DNA from: Streptomyces diacarni
Lineage (GTDB): Bacteria > Actinomycetota > Actinomycetes > Streptomycetales > Streptomycetaceae
Assembly (NCBI RefSeq): GCF_003323715.1
Contig: NZ_QOIN01000048.1
Coordinates: 124,001 to 188,000, forward strand
Direction: 5' to 3'
DNA: 64,000 nt
Shown in pieces: positions 24,047 through 33,604 of this stretch (positions within the stretch are counted from its first letter, which is position 1; every line of letters starts with the position of its first letter). The notes beneath the pieces are model-generated. The model saw only the letters and a program-made list of their open reading frames with translations, was not told the origin of the DNA and did no database searches. Both the position numbers and the translations under genes were made by a program.

Positions 24047-25147
24047 GTGAGTTCCTCCGAGTCCCACGTTCGCGCAGCGCGAACCCCGACCGTCGCCGTC
24101 ACCGGCGCTGCCGCGGGGGTCGGCGCGCTGCTCACCGAGCGGCTCGCGGCCTCCGAGGAGATCAAGCAGGTTATCGCCCTGGACGAGCGCCGGGGCGAGG
24201 TGAGCGAGGCCCAGTGGCACACGCTGGACGTGCGCGATCCGGCGATCGCCGACCGGCTGCGCGGGGACGGCGACCCGGTGGACGTCGTCGTCCACCTCGC
24301 ACTCGATCTCGGCCTGGAGACGGACTCGGCCGCCCGTACCGCCTACAACGTGCGCGGCACCCAGACGGTGCTGACCGCGGCCGCGGCGGCGGGCGTCCGT
24401 CGCGTCGTTCTGTGCACCTCGGCGATGGTCTACGGAGCGCTCCAGGACAACGACGTACCGCTGTCGGAAGAGGCGGAGCTGAGGGCGACAGCCGACGCCA
24501 CCGGCATGGGCGACCTGCTGGAGATCGAACGGCTGGCCAGGCGGGCTCCCCGTGCCCACCCGGGGCTGAACGTCACCGTGGTGCGCCCTGCGGTGCTGGT
24601 GGGCGCCGGTACGGACACCACGCTGACCCGGCATTTCGAATCGCCGCGGCTGCTGGTGGTCGCCGGATCGCGGCCCTGCTGGCAGTTCTGCCACGTCGAC
24701 GACCTGGTCACCGCGCTCGAGTACGCGGCGCTGGAGAGGGTCGAGGGTGAGGTCGCGGTCGGCTGCGACGGCTGGCTGGAGCAGGAGGAGATCGAGCAGC
24801 TGACGGGCATGCGCCGCATGGAGCTGCCTTCCAGCGTCGCCCTGGGGGCCGCTTCCCGGCTGCACCGGCTCGGCCTGACGCCCTCACCGGCGGCCGACCT
24901 CGCCTACACCATGTATCCCTGGGTCGTCAGCGGCAGCAGGCTCCACGACGCGGGCTGGCGGCCCCGGTGGACGAACGAGGACGTGCTCGCCGAGCTCCTG
25001 GAGGAGGTGGCGGGCAGGCACACGGTCGCGGGACGGCGCCTCGGCCGCACGGAGGCGGCGACGGCGGCCGGCGCGGCCGGCGCCACGGTGGCCCTGATCG
25101 GCACCGCCGCCCTGGTCCGGAGGGCGCGCAAGCGCCGTGGGCTGTGA
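24047..25147 (+). CDS. NAD-dependent epimerase/dehydratase-like (extended SDR) protein with C-terminal membrane helix
   Basis: 366 residues. The Rossmann start is VAVTGAAAGVGALL; DVRDP follows strand 3. At the catalytic region CTSAMVYGA keeps Ser and Tyr, but no clear Lys follows at the usual YxxxK spacing, so activity is uncertain. WQFCHVDDL resembles the extended-SDR substrate region. Residues about 335-358 (AATAAGAAGATVALIGTAALV) form a membrane helix followed by RRARKRR, suggesting a tail anchor. GGAGA lies 7 nt before GTG 24047. It is divergent from the zincin gene. Confidence 0.8.
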   Translation: MSSSESHVRAARTPTVAVTGAAAGVGALLTERLAASEEIKQVIALDERRGEVSEAQWHTLDVRDPAIADRLRGDGDPVDVVVHLALDLGLETDSAARTAYNVRGTQTVLTAAAAAGVRRVVLCTSAMVYGALQDNDVPLSEEAELRATADATGMGDLLEIERLARRAPRAHPGLNVTVVRPAVLVGAGTDTTLTRHFESPRLLVVAGSRPCWQFCHVDDLVTALEYAALERVEGEVAVGCDGWLEQEEIEQLTGMRRMELPSSVALGAASRLHRLGLTPSPAADLAYTMYPWVVSGSRLHDAGWRPRWTNEDVLAELLEEVAGRHTVAGRRLGRTEAATAAGAAGATVALIGTAALVRRARKRRGL

Positions 25148-25379
25148 GCGGAGCGGCGGTACGTCCGCCTCGCCGCCGGGAGTCCTTCGGGGGTGCGTTC
25201 CACGGGCGGGCGCTGTGGCCTGTGCGCTTCGGTACGTCACACCGGCGAGTGCCGAGGGCTGTGCCCGTCGAGTGCCCGGTACGTCCCTCGCGTCGGGCGC
25301 GGTCCTCCGTGCGCGGCCGCCGCACGGAGCACCGCGCGCGGCAGGTCGGGTGTTCCGGATCGGCGGCGGGTAGGGCAGC

Positions 25380-25883
25380 ATGACCGGCATGGCACAGACG
25401 TACGACGCGGCCGGCAGTGGCGACCGGGGGAAGCACCCCGACCACCCCGGCGAGCAGGGCGCCGAGGACCCCGTCCGGCTGCTGGCGGTCCGCGAGACAC
25501 CACTGTCCGTGGACGAGGTCTTCGCCGCGGTCGGCGACCACGCGGCGGGCGGGACGGCGCTCTTCGTCGGCACCGTCCGCGACCACGACGGCGGGAACGA
25601 CGTCGCCCGTCTGGGCTACTCCTCGCACCCCAGCGCCGAGGCCGAGCTGCGCCGGGTCGCCGAGAAGGTCGTGGCCGACCACCCGGTGCGCGCCCTGGCA
25701 GCCGTGCACCGGGTCGGCGACCTGGTGGTGGGGGACCTGGCCGTGGTGGTGGCGGTCTCCTGTCCGCACCGCGCCGAGGCGTTCGACGCCTGCCGGAAGC
25801 TCATCGACGATCTCAAGCACGAGGTGCCGATCTGGAAGCACCAGACGTTCTCCGACGGCACGGAGGAGTGGGTCGGCGCCTGA
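25380..25883 (+). CDS. moaE: Molybdopterin synthase catalytic subunit MoaE
   Basis: 167 residues. The core shows GGTALFVGTVRDHD, YSSHPSAEAEL, HRVGDLVVGD, VAVSCPHRAEAFDACRKLID and the catalytic KHEVPIWKHQ. MoaE transfers sulfur from MoaD thiocarboxylate to precursor Z in molybdenum cofactor synthesis. A 25-residue Gly/Asp-rich N-terminal extension precedes the domain; ATG 25389 is an alternative start. No moaD is adjacent, so its partner is encoded elsewhere. Confidence 0.9.
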   Translation: MTGMAQTYDAAGSGDRGKHPDHPGEQGAEDPVRLLAVRETPLSVDEVFAAVGDHAAGGTALFVGTVRDHDGGNDVARLGYSSHPSAEAELRRVAEKVVADHPVRALAAVHRVGDLVVGDLAVVVAVSCPHRAEAFDACRKLIDDLKHEVPIWKHQTFSDGTEEWVGA

Positions 25884-25969
25884 CCCCCTGCGGCACCTTC
25901 CCCCCCCGGTGGGGTGCCTTGCCGGGTCCGTTCGGTGGACCCGGGCGCACTGATGGCCCGCACGCGGCT

Positions 25970-25985
25970 CCGGTTGCGTAACCGG
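25970..25985. repeat. Small inverted repeat downstream of moaE
   Basis: CCGGTT-GCGT-AACCGG. It may be part of a promoter or terminator; evidence is slight. Confidence 0.3.
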
Positions 25986-26094
25986 CACCGGGGCCGGACC
26001 GTTGAGGAACCGACGGTTAATCTGCTCATCGGCCGGTCTGCCGGCCGCCGGGTCGCGTGCCCGGAAGGCGCGTTCGAGGGGTCGGGAGGTTCCG

Positions 26095-26445
26095 ATGGCG
26101 GCTCTCGCCTGGTTGCTGATTCCGGTCGTCGCCGCTGTCGCCGCCAGCCTGTGGGGAAGCTGGGCCGGACGGCGCCGCGCCAAGACACCCGATGCCGTGG
26201 GAGTCGCCGGGTACGAGCGCTTCCGCGCCGCCATGGAGCGGTCCGGAACGGACGGTGCCGCCTGCCGGCGGCCGGAGGGCCGGGACGGGCAGGTCTTCGG
26301 AGCCGAAGACGCGCACCACGGGCGCGGCGGTGCGGGATCACAGGCCGGTGAGCGGGCCTCGCGGGGCCCGGCGGCGGCCGAGTTGGCCTCCGCCGGGGCG
26401 GTCGGCCACGCGTCCCCGGACGGACCGGCCCGGGGCGCCGGGTGA
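26095..26445 (+). CDS. Small single-pass membrane protein of unknown function
   Basis: 116 residues. The first 20 form a hydrophobic helix (MAALAWLLIPVVAAVAASLW) followed by basic GRRRAK, consistent with an N-terminal anchor with a cytoplasmic tail. The tail has a conserved-looking YERFRAAME helix, then low-complexity Gly/Ala. GGGAGG stands 5 nt before ATG 26095, the best start in this frame. It lies 25 nt upstream of the PDZ-S16 protease. Family not recognised. Confidence 0.7.
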   Translation: MAALAWLLIPVVAAVAASLWGSWAGRRRAKTPDAVGVAGYERFRAAMERSGTDGAACRRPEGRDGQVFGAEDAHHGRGGAGSQAGERASRGPAAAELASAGAVGHASPDGPARGAG

Positions 26446-26458
26446 CAGACCCGTCCCG

Positions 26459-26464
26459 TACTGT
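26459..26464 (+). promoter_or_regulatory. -10 box TACTGT for a leaderless protease mRNA
   Basis: TACTGT, 6 nt, ATG 26471; the same hexamer and spacing occur before hisN. Confidence 0.6.
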
Positions 26465-26470
26465 CGTGCC

Positions 26471-27586
26471 ATGCCTCGCCGCACCGCGACCCTCCTCGCC
26501 TCCACGCTGCTGCTCATAGCGATGCTCTGCGCCGGAGTGCTCATCCAGGTGCCGTACGCGGAGATGTCCCCGGGCCCGACGGTGAACACGCTGGGTGAGC
26601 ACGACGGCGACCCCGTGCTCAACATCAAGGACAAGCCCGGTGACAAGGGCGAGCCGAAGCAGTACGACACCTCCGGCCATCTGAACATGACGACCGTCCG
26701 TGTCACCGGCTCCGAGTACCGCATGACGCTTCTGGGCGCCCTCTCCGGTTGGCTGAGCGACGACAGCCTGGTCGTACCGCACAAGACGCTCTACCCGGAG
26801 GACAAGTCGGCCGAGGAGGTCGATCAGGAGAACGCCGAGGAGTTCACCGCGTCTCAGGAGAGTGCCAAGGTCGCGGCCCTCAAGGAGCTCGACATCCCGG
26901 TCAGCTCCTATGTCGCCGTCGGCTCCGTCGAGAAGGGCGCTCCCGCCCACAAGAGGCTGCACGCGGGGGACGTCATCACGGCGGTGGACGGCAAGCCGGT
27001 CTCCAAGCCGGAACAGGTCGGGGTCGTGGTGCGCGGGCACAAGCCGCGGGAGAACGTCTCCTTCACCGTGATTCCGGCTGCCGAGGTGAAGGCCGCCCAG
27101 AAGAAGGGCAAGAAGCCGTCGTCGAAGGACGCGGAGAAGGTCACGGTGCGTACCGGAAAGATGAAGGGCGGGAGCAGCGCCCGGGTCGGTATCACCACCA
27201 TGCTGTCGCACAGCTTCCCGTTCGAGATCGACATCAAGCTCGCCGACATCGGCGGCCCCAGCGCGGGGCTGATGTTCGGCCTGGGCATCGTCGACAAGCT
27301 CACGCCCACCGACCTCACCGGGGGGAAGTTCGTGGCCGGCACCGGCACGATCGACGACTCCGGGAAGGTCGGCGAGATCGGGGGCATCCAGATGAAGACG
27401 CTGGCCGCCCGCAAGAAGGGCGCCCGGTTCTTCCTCACCCCAGCGGGCAACTGCGCCACCGCCGCCAAGGCCAGGCCGGACGGGCTGACCCTGGTGAAGA
27501 CGTCGACCATGGACGACGCCCTCAGCTCTCTGCAGAAGATCCGCAAGGGTGAGACGGACGAGCTCACCCAGTGCACGGCGCACTAG
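26471..27586 (+). CDS. Membrane-anchored PDZ-Lon-like (S16) serine protease, YlbL type
   Basis: 371 residues. An N-terminal signal anchor (RTATLLASTLLLIAMLCAG) is followed by an extracytoplasmic part with a PDZ domain (about 145-200; KRLHAGDVITAVDGKPV) and a Lon-type protease domain with catalytic Ser264 (GGPSAGLM) and Lys309 (GGIQMKTLAA). It has no AAA+ ATPase domain, so it differs from Lon proper. Homologues such as B. subtilis YlbL act at the cell surface. I chose ATG 26471 because the leaderless -10 ends 6 nt before it and the signal anchor starts at once. Confidence 0.88.
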   Translation: MPRRTATLLASTLLLIAMLCAGVLIQVPYAEMSPGPTVNTLGEHDGDPVLNIKDKPGDKGEPKQYDTSGHLNMTTVRVTGSEYRMTLLGALSGWLSDDSLVVPHKTLYPEDKSAEEVDQENAEEFTASQESAKVAALKELDIPVSSYVAVGSVEKGAPAHKRLHAGDVITAVDGKPVSKPEQVGVVVRGHKPRENVSFTVIPAAEVKAAQKKGKKPSSKDAEKVTVRTGKMKGGSSARVGITTMLSHSFPFEIDIKLADIGGPSAGLMFGLGIVDKLTPTDLTGGKFVAGTGTIDDSGKVGEIGGIQMKTLAARKKGARFFLTPAGNCATAAKARPDGLTLVKTSTMDDALSSLQKIRKGETDELTQCTAH

Positions 27587-27749
27587 GTCAGCTTCGCCCG
27601 GTCACGGCCGCTGCACCGGGGAGCTCGTGCTCCAAGGTGCTCCCCTTCGGGCAGGTCACACCCGCGGGGCAGGTCCCTCGGAGCGGGTCGCACCTCCAGG
27701 GCAGGCCCCTCGGGGCCGCGTCACCTCGGCAGCAGCCCCCTCGGAGGGG

Positions 27750-28322
27750 TCACTCCTCGAACGTCGCCGCCAGCGCTTCCGCGAGCCCGGGCACCAGGTC
27801 GGAGCCGGTGAGCACCTCCGTGGTGGCGTCCTTCTCGCGCAGTCGCAGCGCCGATTCCCGCTCCCCGTCGCGCAGCACGGCCACCGTCATCCGCACCTCC
27901 TGACGCTCGGGGTGTTCGGCAACCCAGCGGGTGAGCGCCTCGTCGTCCAGGTCCTCGGGGACGGCGGACTCCGCGGACGGCGGCAGCATCAGCCGCTCGA
28001 CCGTGAGCGCGCACCCGACGACGGCGTCGGGCCAGGCGATGGTGGCCAGGAACTCGTCCAGCGGTACGTCCGCGGGGATCTCGTCCTGTTCGATGGGGGT
28101 CAGCGCGTCGGCCGGCGCGTCCTTGTCCTGTTCTTCCATGCCGAGCTGCTGGGCCAGCCCGGGTTCCTCGGTGCGCAGGCGTTCCGTGTCGACCAGGGCG
28201 AAGAGCCGTGCCGGCTGGTCCCAGCCGAGCCCTGCCGCGTACTCGTCGAGCTCCAGCACCGCGCGGGTCAGGGGGCGGGAGGCGAGGGGCGTGCCCTCGT
28301 GGGGGAGATTGTTCATCCCCAT
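27750..28322 (-). CDS. PPA1353-family conserved actinobacterial protein
   Basis: 190 residues, acidic and soluble. It begins MNNLPHEGTPLASRPLTRAVLELDEY, then FALVDTERL, FLATIAWPDAVVGCALTVERLMLPP and VRMTVAVLRDGERESALRLR. This resembles the small uncharacterised PPA1353 family found beside UPF0182 genes in actinobacteria; no function is known. GGAGG stands 8 nt before ATG 28322; ATG 28316 is second choice. It diverges from the UPF0182 gene. Confidence 0.75.
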   Translation of the reverse strand: MGMNNLPHEGTPLASRPLTRAVLELDEYAAGLGWDQPARLFALVDTERLRTEEPGLAQQLGMEEQDKDAPADALTPIEQDEIPADVPLDEFLATIAWPDAVVGCALTVERLMLPPSAESAVPEDLDDEALTRWVAEHPERQEVRMTVAVLRDGERESALRLREKDATTEVLTGSDLVPGLAEALAATFEE

Positions 28323-28467
28323 ATCGTGCCGCCTCCGGGAAGGAAAGGTGGACTTGGACCCCGGAGACGGGAACTGGGTAAAGCCTCGGTAAGTTGCTTA
28401 GGTGGGCCGTACGATGCGGGCCCAGCTTCTGAAGCTTCACACACTGCCGAACTTCGAGGTGCGCACC

Positions 28468-31410
28468 TTGGCTTTCCAGATGCCGGACCGGGGCTCCGGT
28501 GGGGGTCCCTCCGGGCCACGGATCAGAGTGGGCCGGCCATCACGGCGTGCCCGAACGCTGTTGATGACAGCGGGCGTGCTGGTCGTTCTGGCGATGCTTT
28601 TCGTCATGTTCTCCGGGTTCTGGACGGACTGGCTGTGGTATCGCTCGGTCGACTACAGCTCGGTCTTCACCAAGACCCTGTGGACCAAGATCGGCATGTT
28701 CGCCGTCTTCGGTCTGCTGATGGCGCTCGCTGTGGGATTCAACATCTGGTTGGCCCACCGGCTGCGCCCACCGCTCAGCGCGATGTCGATGGAGCAGCAG
28801 AGCCTCGACCGCTACCGCATGGGCCTGGCGCCCTACAAGAAGTGGGTGCTGCTGGGCATCACGGCCCTGGTCGGGCTGATCTCCGGCGCCTCGGCGGCGG
28901 GCCAGTGGCGTACGTGGCTGATGTGGGTGAACGGCGTCGCCTTCGGGACGAAGGATCCGCAGTTCCACAAGGACGTCTCGTTCTACGCGTTCGATCTGCC
29001 GTTCTACCGCTTCCTGCTCAGCTTCGGTTTCGCCGCGGCGATCCTCTCGCTGATCGCGGCCGCGCTGGTGCACTACCTCTACGGAGGGCTGCGGGTCACC
29101 ACTCCGGGGGCCAGGGCGACGGCGCAGGCCACCGGGCACCTGTCGGTGCTGCTGGGTGTCTTCGTCGCGCTGAAGGCCGTGGCCTACTGGCTGGACCGGT
29201 ACGGGCTGGCCGTCAAGTCGGGCGACTTCAAGGCGACGGACAACTGGACGGGTCTCAAGTACGTCGACGCGAACGCCTACCTGCCCGCGAAGACGATCCT
29301 GTTCATCATCGCGATCATCTGCGCACTGCTGTTCTTCGCCACCATCTGGCGCCGCACCTGGCAGCTGCCGGTGATCGGTTTCGGGCTGATGGTGCTCTCG
29401 GCCATCCTGATCGGCGGCCTCTACCCGGCTCTGGTGCAAAAATTCCAGGTCTCGCCGAACGAGCAGGCCAAGGAAGCGCCGTACATCAAGAAGAACATCG
29501 AGGCGACGCGCGACGCGTACGACATCGACGACGCCGAGGTGCGCCAGTACGACGGCAAGAGCAAGGCGGACGACGACAAGCTGCGGGACGCGGCGGACAG
29601 CACCGCGAGCATCCGCCTGCTGGACCCGAACGTGGTCTCGCCGACGTTCCAGCAGAAGCAGCAGGTGCGCGGGTACTACCAGTTCCCGCAGACCCTGGAT
29701 GTGGACCGCTACGAGAAGGACGGCAAGGAGCAGGACACCGTCGTCGGCGTCCGGGAGATCAATACCAAGGGGATCCCGGAGAAGAACTGGATCAACGAGC
29801 ACTTCAAGTACACCCACGGCTACGGCATGGTCGCGGCCAAGGGCACCTCGGTGGACAAGGACGGCGCGCCGGACTTCACGGAGAAGGACCTGCCGCCCAA
29901 GGGCGACAAGGGCAAGTACGAGGGCCGGATCTACTACGGCGAGAAGACCAGCCAGTACGCGATCGTCGGCGGCCCGCAGAAGGAGCTGGACTACGCCGAC
30001 AACAAGGGCGAGAAGACCTACACCTACAAGGGTGACAGCGGCGTCGACCTGTCGAACCCGGTCAACCGCGCCGCCTACGCGGTGAACTTCAACGAGCCGC
30101 AGATCCTCTACTCGGGCGCGATCGGCGAGGGCTCGCGGGTTCTGTACAACCGCACGCCCAAGGAGCGCGTCGAGGCCGTCGCCCCCTGGCTGACCATCGA
30201 CGGCGATCCCTATCCCTCGGTGGTCGACGGCCGTATCCAGTGGATCGTCGACGCCTACACGACCTCCAACGGCTACCCCTACTCGTCGCGTACGACGCTG
30301 GGGGACACGACGGAGGACTCGCTCACCGACGGGCAGCGTTCCGTGGTCGCCCAGCAGAACCGGGTGAACTACATCCGCAACTCCGTCAAGGCGACCGTGG
30401 ACGCCTACTCCGGCAAGGTGAAGCTGTACGAGTGGGACAAGAAGGACCCGGTCCTCAAGACGTGGATGAAGGCCTTCCCCGGCACGGTCAAGTCCAAGGC
30501 GTCCATCAGCGACGACCTGATGGATCACCTGCGCTATCCGCAGGACCTGTTCAAGGTGCAGCGTGAACTGCTGCAGACCTACCACGTGACCTCGCCGTCG
30601 CAGTTCTACAGCGGCTCGGAGCGCTGGCAGGTGCCGGACGATCCCACGCACAAGGGCAACGCGGTTCCGCCGTACTACCTGAGCTTGAAGATGCCGGGGC
30701 AGAAGGATCAGCAGTTCCAGCTGACGACGACGTTCAACCCGAACAAGCGGGAGACGCTCGGCGCGTTCATGGCCGTGGACGCCGACGCGCGCAGCGATGA
30801 GTACGGCAAGATCAGACTCCTGAGACTCCCGCCGAACACGACGGTCGCAGGGCCTTCGCAGGTGCAGAGCAAGTTCAACTCCGAACCTGAGATCGCCGAG
30901 ATCATCAACCGCATCAGACGAGGCGACTCCGAGGTCGAGTACGGCAATCTGATGACCGTGCCCCTGGAGGGCGGGCTGCTGTACGTGGAGCCCGTCTACG
31001 TCCGCGGTGCCGGCGTCAACTACCCCCGTATGCAGAAGGTTCTGGTCACCTACGGGGAGCGGGTCGCCTTCGAGGACAGTCTCGATCAGGCGCTGAACAA
31101 GGTCTTCAACACGCCTGACAGAGACGAGGGCGGGGAGCGGACCGGCCCCGGCGACCAGGAGAAGGAGAAGGAGAAGGGCGAGAATCCGCCGAACGCCTCC
31201 GTGGACGAGGCGCTCAAGGACGCTCAGAGCGCGTACGACGCCGGTCAGAAGGCCCTGGAGAAGGGTGACTGGGAGGAGTACGGCAAGCAGCAGAAGGCGC
31301 TGGAGGACGCGTTGAAGGACGCTTCCGAGGCCGAGCAGTCCGACGGCGGCAAGAACGGCTCCGGCTCGGGTTCGGGTGGGGACTCGGGTTCGGGCTCCGG
31401 CGGCGGATAG
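28468..31410 (+). CDS. UPF0182-family large integral membrane protein
   Basis: About 980 residues. Seven or so hydrophobic segments occupy residues 20-335 (FSGFWTDWLWYRSVDYSSVF is a family hallmark), then a large extracytoplasmic domain with conserved blocks such as WINEHFKYTHGYGMV, PQILYSGAI, YVRNSV-like NYIRNSVKATVDAYSG and GNLMTVPLEGGLLYVEP. The tail is Glu/Lys-rich, then Gly/Ser repeats. The family is widespread in actinobacteria with no defined activity. I prefer TTG 28468, 8 nt after GAGG; ATG 28480 (MPDRGSGG) is the alternative with a poorly spaced site. Confidence 0.85.
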   Translation: MAFQMPDRGSGGGPSGPRIRVGRPSRRARTLLMTAGVLVVLAMLFVMFSGFWTDWLWYRSVDYSSVFTKTLWTKIGMFAVFGLLMALAVGFNIWLAHRLRPPLSAMSMEQQSLDRYRMGLAPYKKWVLLGITALVGLISGASAAGQWRTWLMWVNGVAFGTKDPQFHKDVSFYAFDLPFYRFLLSFGFAAAILSLIAAALVHYLYGGLRVTTPGARATAQATGHLSVLLGVFVALKAVAYWLDRYGLAVKSGDFKATDNWTGLKYVDANAYLPAKTILFIIAIICALLFFATIWRRTWQLPVIGFGLMVLSAILIGGLYPALVQKFQVSPNEQAKEAPYIKKNIEATRDAYDIDDAEVRQYDGKSKADDDKLRDAADSTASIRLLDPNVVSPTFQQKQQVRGYYQFPQTLDVDRYEKDGKEQDTVVGVREINTKGIPEKNWINEHFKYTHGYGMVAAKGTSVDKDGAPDFTEKDLPPKGDKGKYEGRIYYGEKTSQYAIVGGPQKELDYADNKGEKTYTYKGDSGVDLSNPVNRAAYAVNFNEPQILYSGAIGEGSRVLYNRTPKERVEAVAPWLTIDGDPYPSVVDGRIQWIVDAYTTSNGYPYSSRTTLGDTTEDSLTDGQRSVVAQQNRVNYIRNSVKATVDAYSGKVKLYEWDKKDPVLKTWMKAFPGTVKSKASISDDLMDHLRYPQDLFKVQRELLQTYHVTSPSQFYSGSERWQVPDDPTHKGNAVPPYYLSLKMPGQKDQQFQLTTTFNPNKRETLGAFMAVDADARSDEYGKIRLLRLPPNTTVAGPSQVQSKFNSEPEIAEIINRIRRGDSEVEYGNLMTVPLEGGLLYVEPVYVRGAGVNYPRMQKVLVTYGERVAFEDSLDQALNKVFNTPDRDEGGERTGPGDQEKEKEKGENPPNASVDEALKDAQSAYDAGQKALEKGDWEEYGKQQKALEDALKDASEAEQSDGGKNGSGSGSGGDSGSGSGGG

Positions 31411-31458
31411 CCGGGTGAGACCACCCCGCGCCATGGTGTAGAGTTATGAACACAACGG

Positions 31459-31532
31459 CGCGGGGTGGAGCAGCTCGGTAGCTCGCTGGGCTCATAACCC
31501 AGAGGTCGCAGGTTCAAATCCTGTCCCCGCTA
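31459..31532 (+). tRNA. Initiator tRNA-fMet (CAT), copy 1
   Basis: A 74-nt cloverleaf without encoded CCA. Acceptor CGCGGGG/CCCCGCT leaves an unpaired C1-U72, and the anticodon stem has three stacked G-C pairs (GGG-CTCATAA-CCC), both initiator hallmarks. TAGAGT (31439-31444) is a likely -10. It is identical to copy 2 at 33905. Confidence 0.95.
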
Positions 31533-31539
31533 CTCGTAA

Positions 31540-31575
31540 GAAGAGGCCCGGAGTCAACAGACTCCGGGCCTCTTC
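31540..31575 (+). terminator. Terminator of tRNA-fMet copy 1
   Basis: A perfect 15-bp stem GAAGAGGCCCGGAGT / ACTCCGGGCCTCTTC with loop CAACAG, 7 nt after the tRNA. Confidence 0.9.
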
Positions 31576-31702
31576 GCTTGTGCGGGGGATGGTGGGTGCG
31601 CTGTAGTTTGAGGTATCTCTTCGTCGGGAAGTCGACAAACCGCCGAAGTGACCTCACTGGCTGCGGTATACGAGGTGTACGCGGGTTGCAGGTGGTGCGA
31701 CG

Positions 31703-33532
31703 ATGGAGCTTATGGGGGAGAAGGCAAGGCCGACGGACCCGGCACGTCCCGGTCCGGGCCCGAGTGTGGAGGAGTACACCGAAAAGACCGCAGCCGCAGT
31801 GGCGAACGCAGCCGGACACTCCGCGGGGGACACGACCGCCGCGGACAGTGTGCTGGGGGCCCAACTGCTGCGCCGGGGGGATCTGGACGGCGCCGAGCCG
31901 CATCTGCGCGCCGCCACGGCCGCGGGTGACCGCGCGGCCGCCAACAACCTCGGAGTGCTGCTGCACCAGAGGGGGTATACGGAAGAGGCCGCCGAGTGGT
32001 GGCGTACGGCCGCCGTCGCCGGATCGGCCGCGGCGGCACACGCGCTCGGCCGCCACCAGCGGGAGCGCGGTGACGAGCCCGCGGCGCACTACTGGCTTCG
32101 GCAGTCCGCCGAATCCGGCCACGCGCTCGGCGCCTACGCGCTGGCGGACCTGCTGGAGCACCGCGGCGAGGACGGTGCGGAGGAGTGGTTCCGCGCCGCC
32201 GCCGAGCGCGGTCACCGGGAGGCGGCCTACCGCGTCGCGCGGCTGGCCGGAGCCAGGGCCGAACAGCTGGCGGCCGACGGCGAGTCCGACGCGGCGACCG
32301 TACGCGAGGCCGAGGAGGAGGCCGAGGGCTGGTACCGCCAGGCGGCGGCCCGCGGCCACCGCAGGGCGGCGCTGCGGCTGGGCGCTGCCCTGGAGCGGCG
32401 CGGCGAGCTCAAGGAGGCCGGTCGCTGGTACCTGACCTCCGCCAAGGACGGCGAGGCACGGGCCGCCTGCGCTCTCGGCTTCCTGCTGCGGGACGCGGGC
32501 GACGAGGAGAGCGCCGCCGTGTGGTGGCGCCGTGCGGCCGAGGACGGCGACGGGAACGCCGCCAACGCCCTGGGCGCGCTGCACGCCGATCGCGGCGAGC
32601 GGCAGGCCGCCGAGCGCTGGTACCGCGTCGCGCTGGAAGCCGGCAGCGACAACGGGGCGTTCAATCTCGGGCTCCTGTGCGCCGCGCAGGGCCGTACGGC
32701 GCAGGCCGAACAGTGGTACCGCCGGGCCGCCTACGCCGGGCACCGCGAGGCGGCCAACGCGCTCGCCGTCCTGCTGCTGCAGCGCGGGGACGCGCAGGGG
32801 GCCGAGCCGTGGTTCTCCAAGGCAGCCGAGGCCGGAAGCGTCGACGCCGCCTTCAACCTCGGCATCCTGCACGCCGGCCGTGGCAACGAGCGTGCCGCGC
32901 GCGCGTGGTACGAGCGGGCGGCCGCCTCCGGGCACGCGGAGGCCGCGCTCCAGGTCGCCCTCGCGCTGCTGCGCGAAGGCGAGCTGCACACCGCGGAAAA
33001 ACACCTGCGGTGTGCCGCGGGCGGGGGGAGTGTCGAGGGCGCCTTCCGGCTCGGCGCGCTGCTGGAACGGGTCACCCGGCCCGACACCGGCGAGCTCGGT
33101 TCGGCACACGCACTCGGGCGCGTCGAGGGCGCCAGACCCGAGTACGAGGAGTGGTACCAGCGCGCTGCCGAGCACGGCCACCGCCGGGCACAGGTGCGGC
33201 TGGGCATGTGTGCGGCCGCGCGGGGCGAGGTCGTCGACGCCGCACGCTGGTACCGCGCCGCGGCCGAGGCGGGCAGCCCCAACGGCGCCTTCAATCTGGG
33301 CCTGCTGCTGGCCCGCGAGGGCAGCGAAGCGGAAGCCGTGCTGTGGTGGACCCGCGCGGCCGAGGCCGGGCACGGCAGGGCAGCGCTGCGGCTGGCGCTG
33401 CTCAGCGCACGCCAGGGCGAGCTGGCCGAGGGCCAGTTCTGGTGCGCCCGCGCCGTCGAGCTGGGCCCGGCCGAGGTGGCCGAGCGGGCCGCACGGCTGC
33501 GGGATGCGCTCCGCGCGGAGCTCACGGCGTAG
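31703..33532 (+). CDS. Sel1/TPR-like repeat protein
   Basis: 609 residues made almost wholly of about 36-residue Sel1-like repeats (patterns such as EEWFRAAAERGHREAAYRVA, GWYRQAAARGHRRAALRLG, RWYRVALEAGSDNGAFNLG), at least a dozen by eye. These fold as an alpha solenoid that scaffolds protein complexes. No signal peptide or membrane helix is visible, so it is likely cytoplasmic. The partner is unknown. ATG 31703 is chosen; ATG 31712 is possible. It sits alone between two identical initiator tRNA genes. Confidence 0.85.
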   Translation: MELMGEKARPTDPARPGPGPSVEEYTEKTAAAVANAAGHSAGDTTAADSVLGAQLLRRGDLDGAEPHLRAATAAGDRAAANNLGVLLHQRGYTEEAAEWWRTAAVAGSAAAAHALGRHQRERGDEPAAHYWLRQSAESGHALGAYALADLLEHRGEDGAEEWFRAAAERGHREAAYRVARLAGARAEQLAADGESDAATVREAEEEAEGWYRQAAARGHRRAALRLGAALERRGELKEAGRWYLTSAKDGEARAACALGFLLRDAGDEESAAVWWRRAAEDGDGNAANALGALHADRGERQAAERWYRVALEAGSDNGAFNLGLLCAAQGRTAQAEQWYRRAAYAGHREAANALAVLLLQRGDAQGAEPWFSKAAEAGSVDAAFNLGILHAGRGNERAARAWYERAAASGHAEAALQVALALLREGELHTAEKHLRCAAGGGSVEGAFRLGALLERVTRPDTGELGSAHALGRVEGARPEYEEWYQRAAEHGHRRAQVRLGMCAAARGEVVDAARWYRAAAEAGSPNGAFNLGLLLAREGSEAEAVLWWTRAAEAGHGRAALRLALLSARQGELAEGQFWCARAVELGPAEVAERAARLRDALRAELTA

Positions 33533-33604
33533 GAGCGGGCCTCCCTCGCCGGGGGGCGCCGGGAGGCCCGACCGAGGCCGCCGGCGCCCCGCCGCCCCCG
33601 CCGT

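Noticed and set aside
25892..25918. GGCACC/GGTGCC hairpin after moaE as a terminator
   Set aside because: Only a 6-bp stem around a C-run; too weak to call with confidence.
25616..27583. 655-codon minus-strand frame antisense to moaE and the S16 protease
   Set aside because: The plus strand carries clear MoaE and PDZ-Lon motifs; the antisense frame is His/Arg/Gly-rich without motifs.
28540..31434. 964-codon minus-strand frame opposite the UPF0182 gene
   Set aside because: A product of GC-rich third positions; the UPF0182 protein on the plus strand has membrane helices and family blocks.
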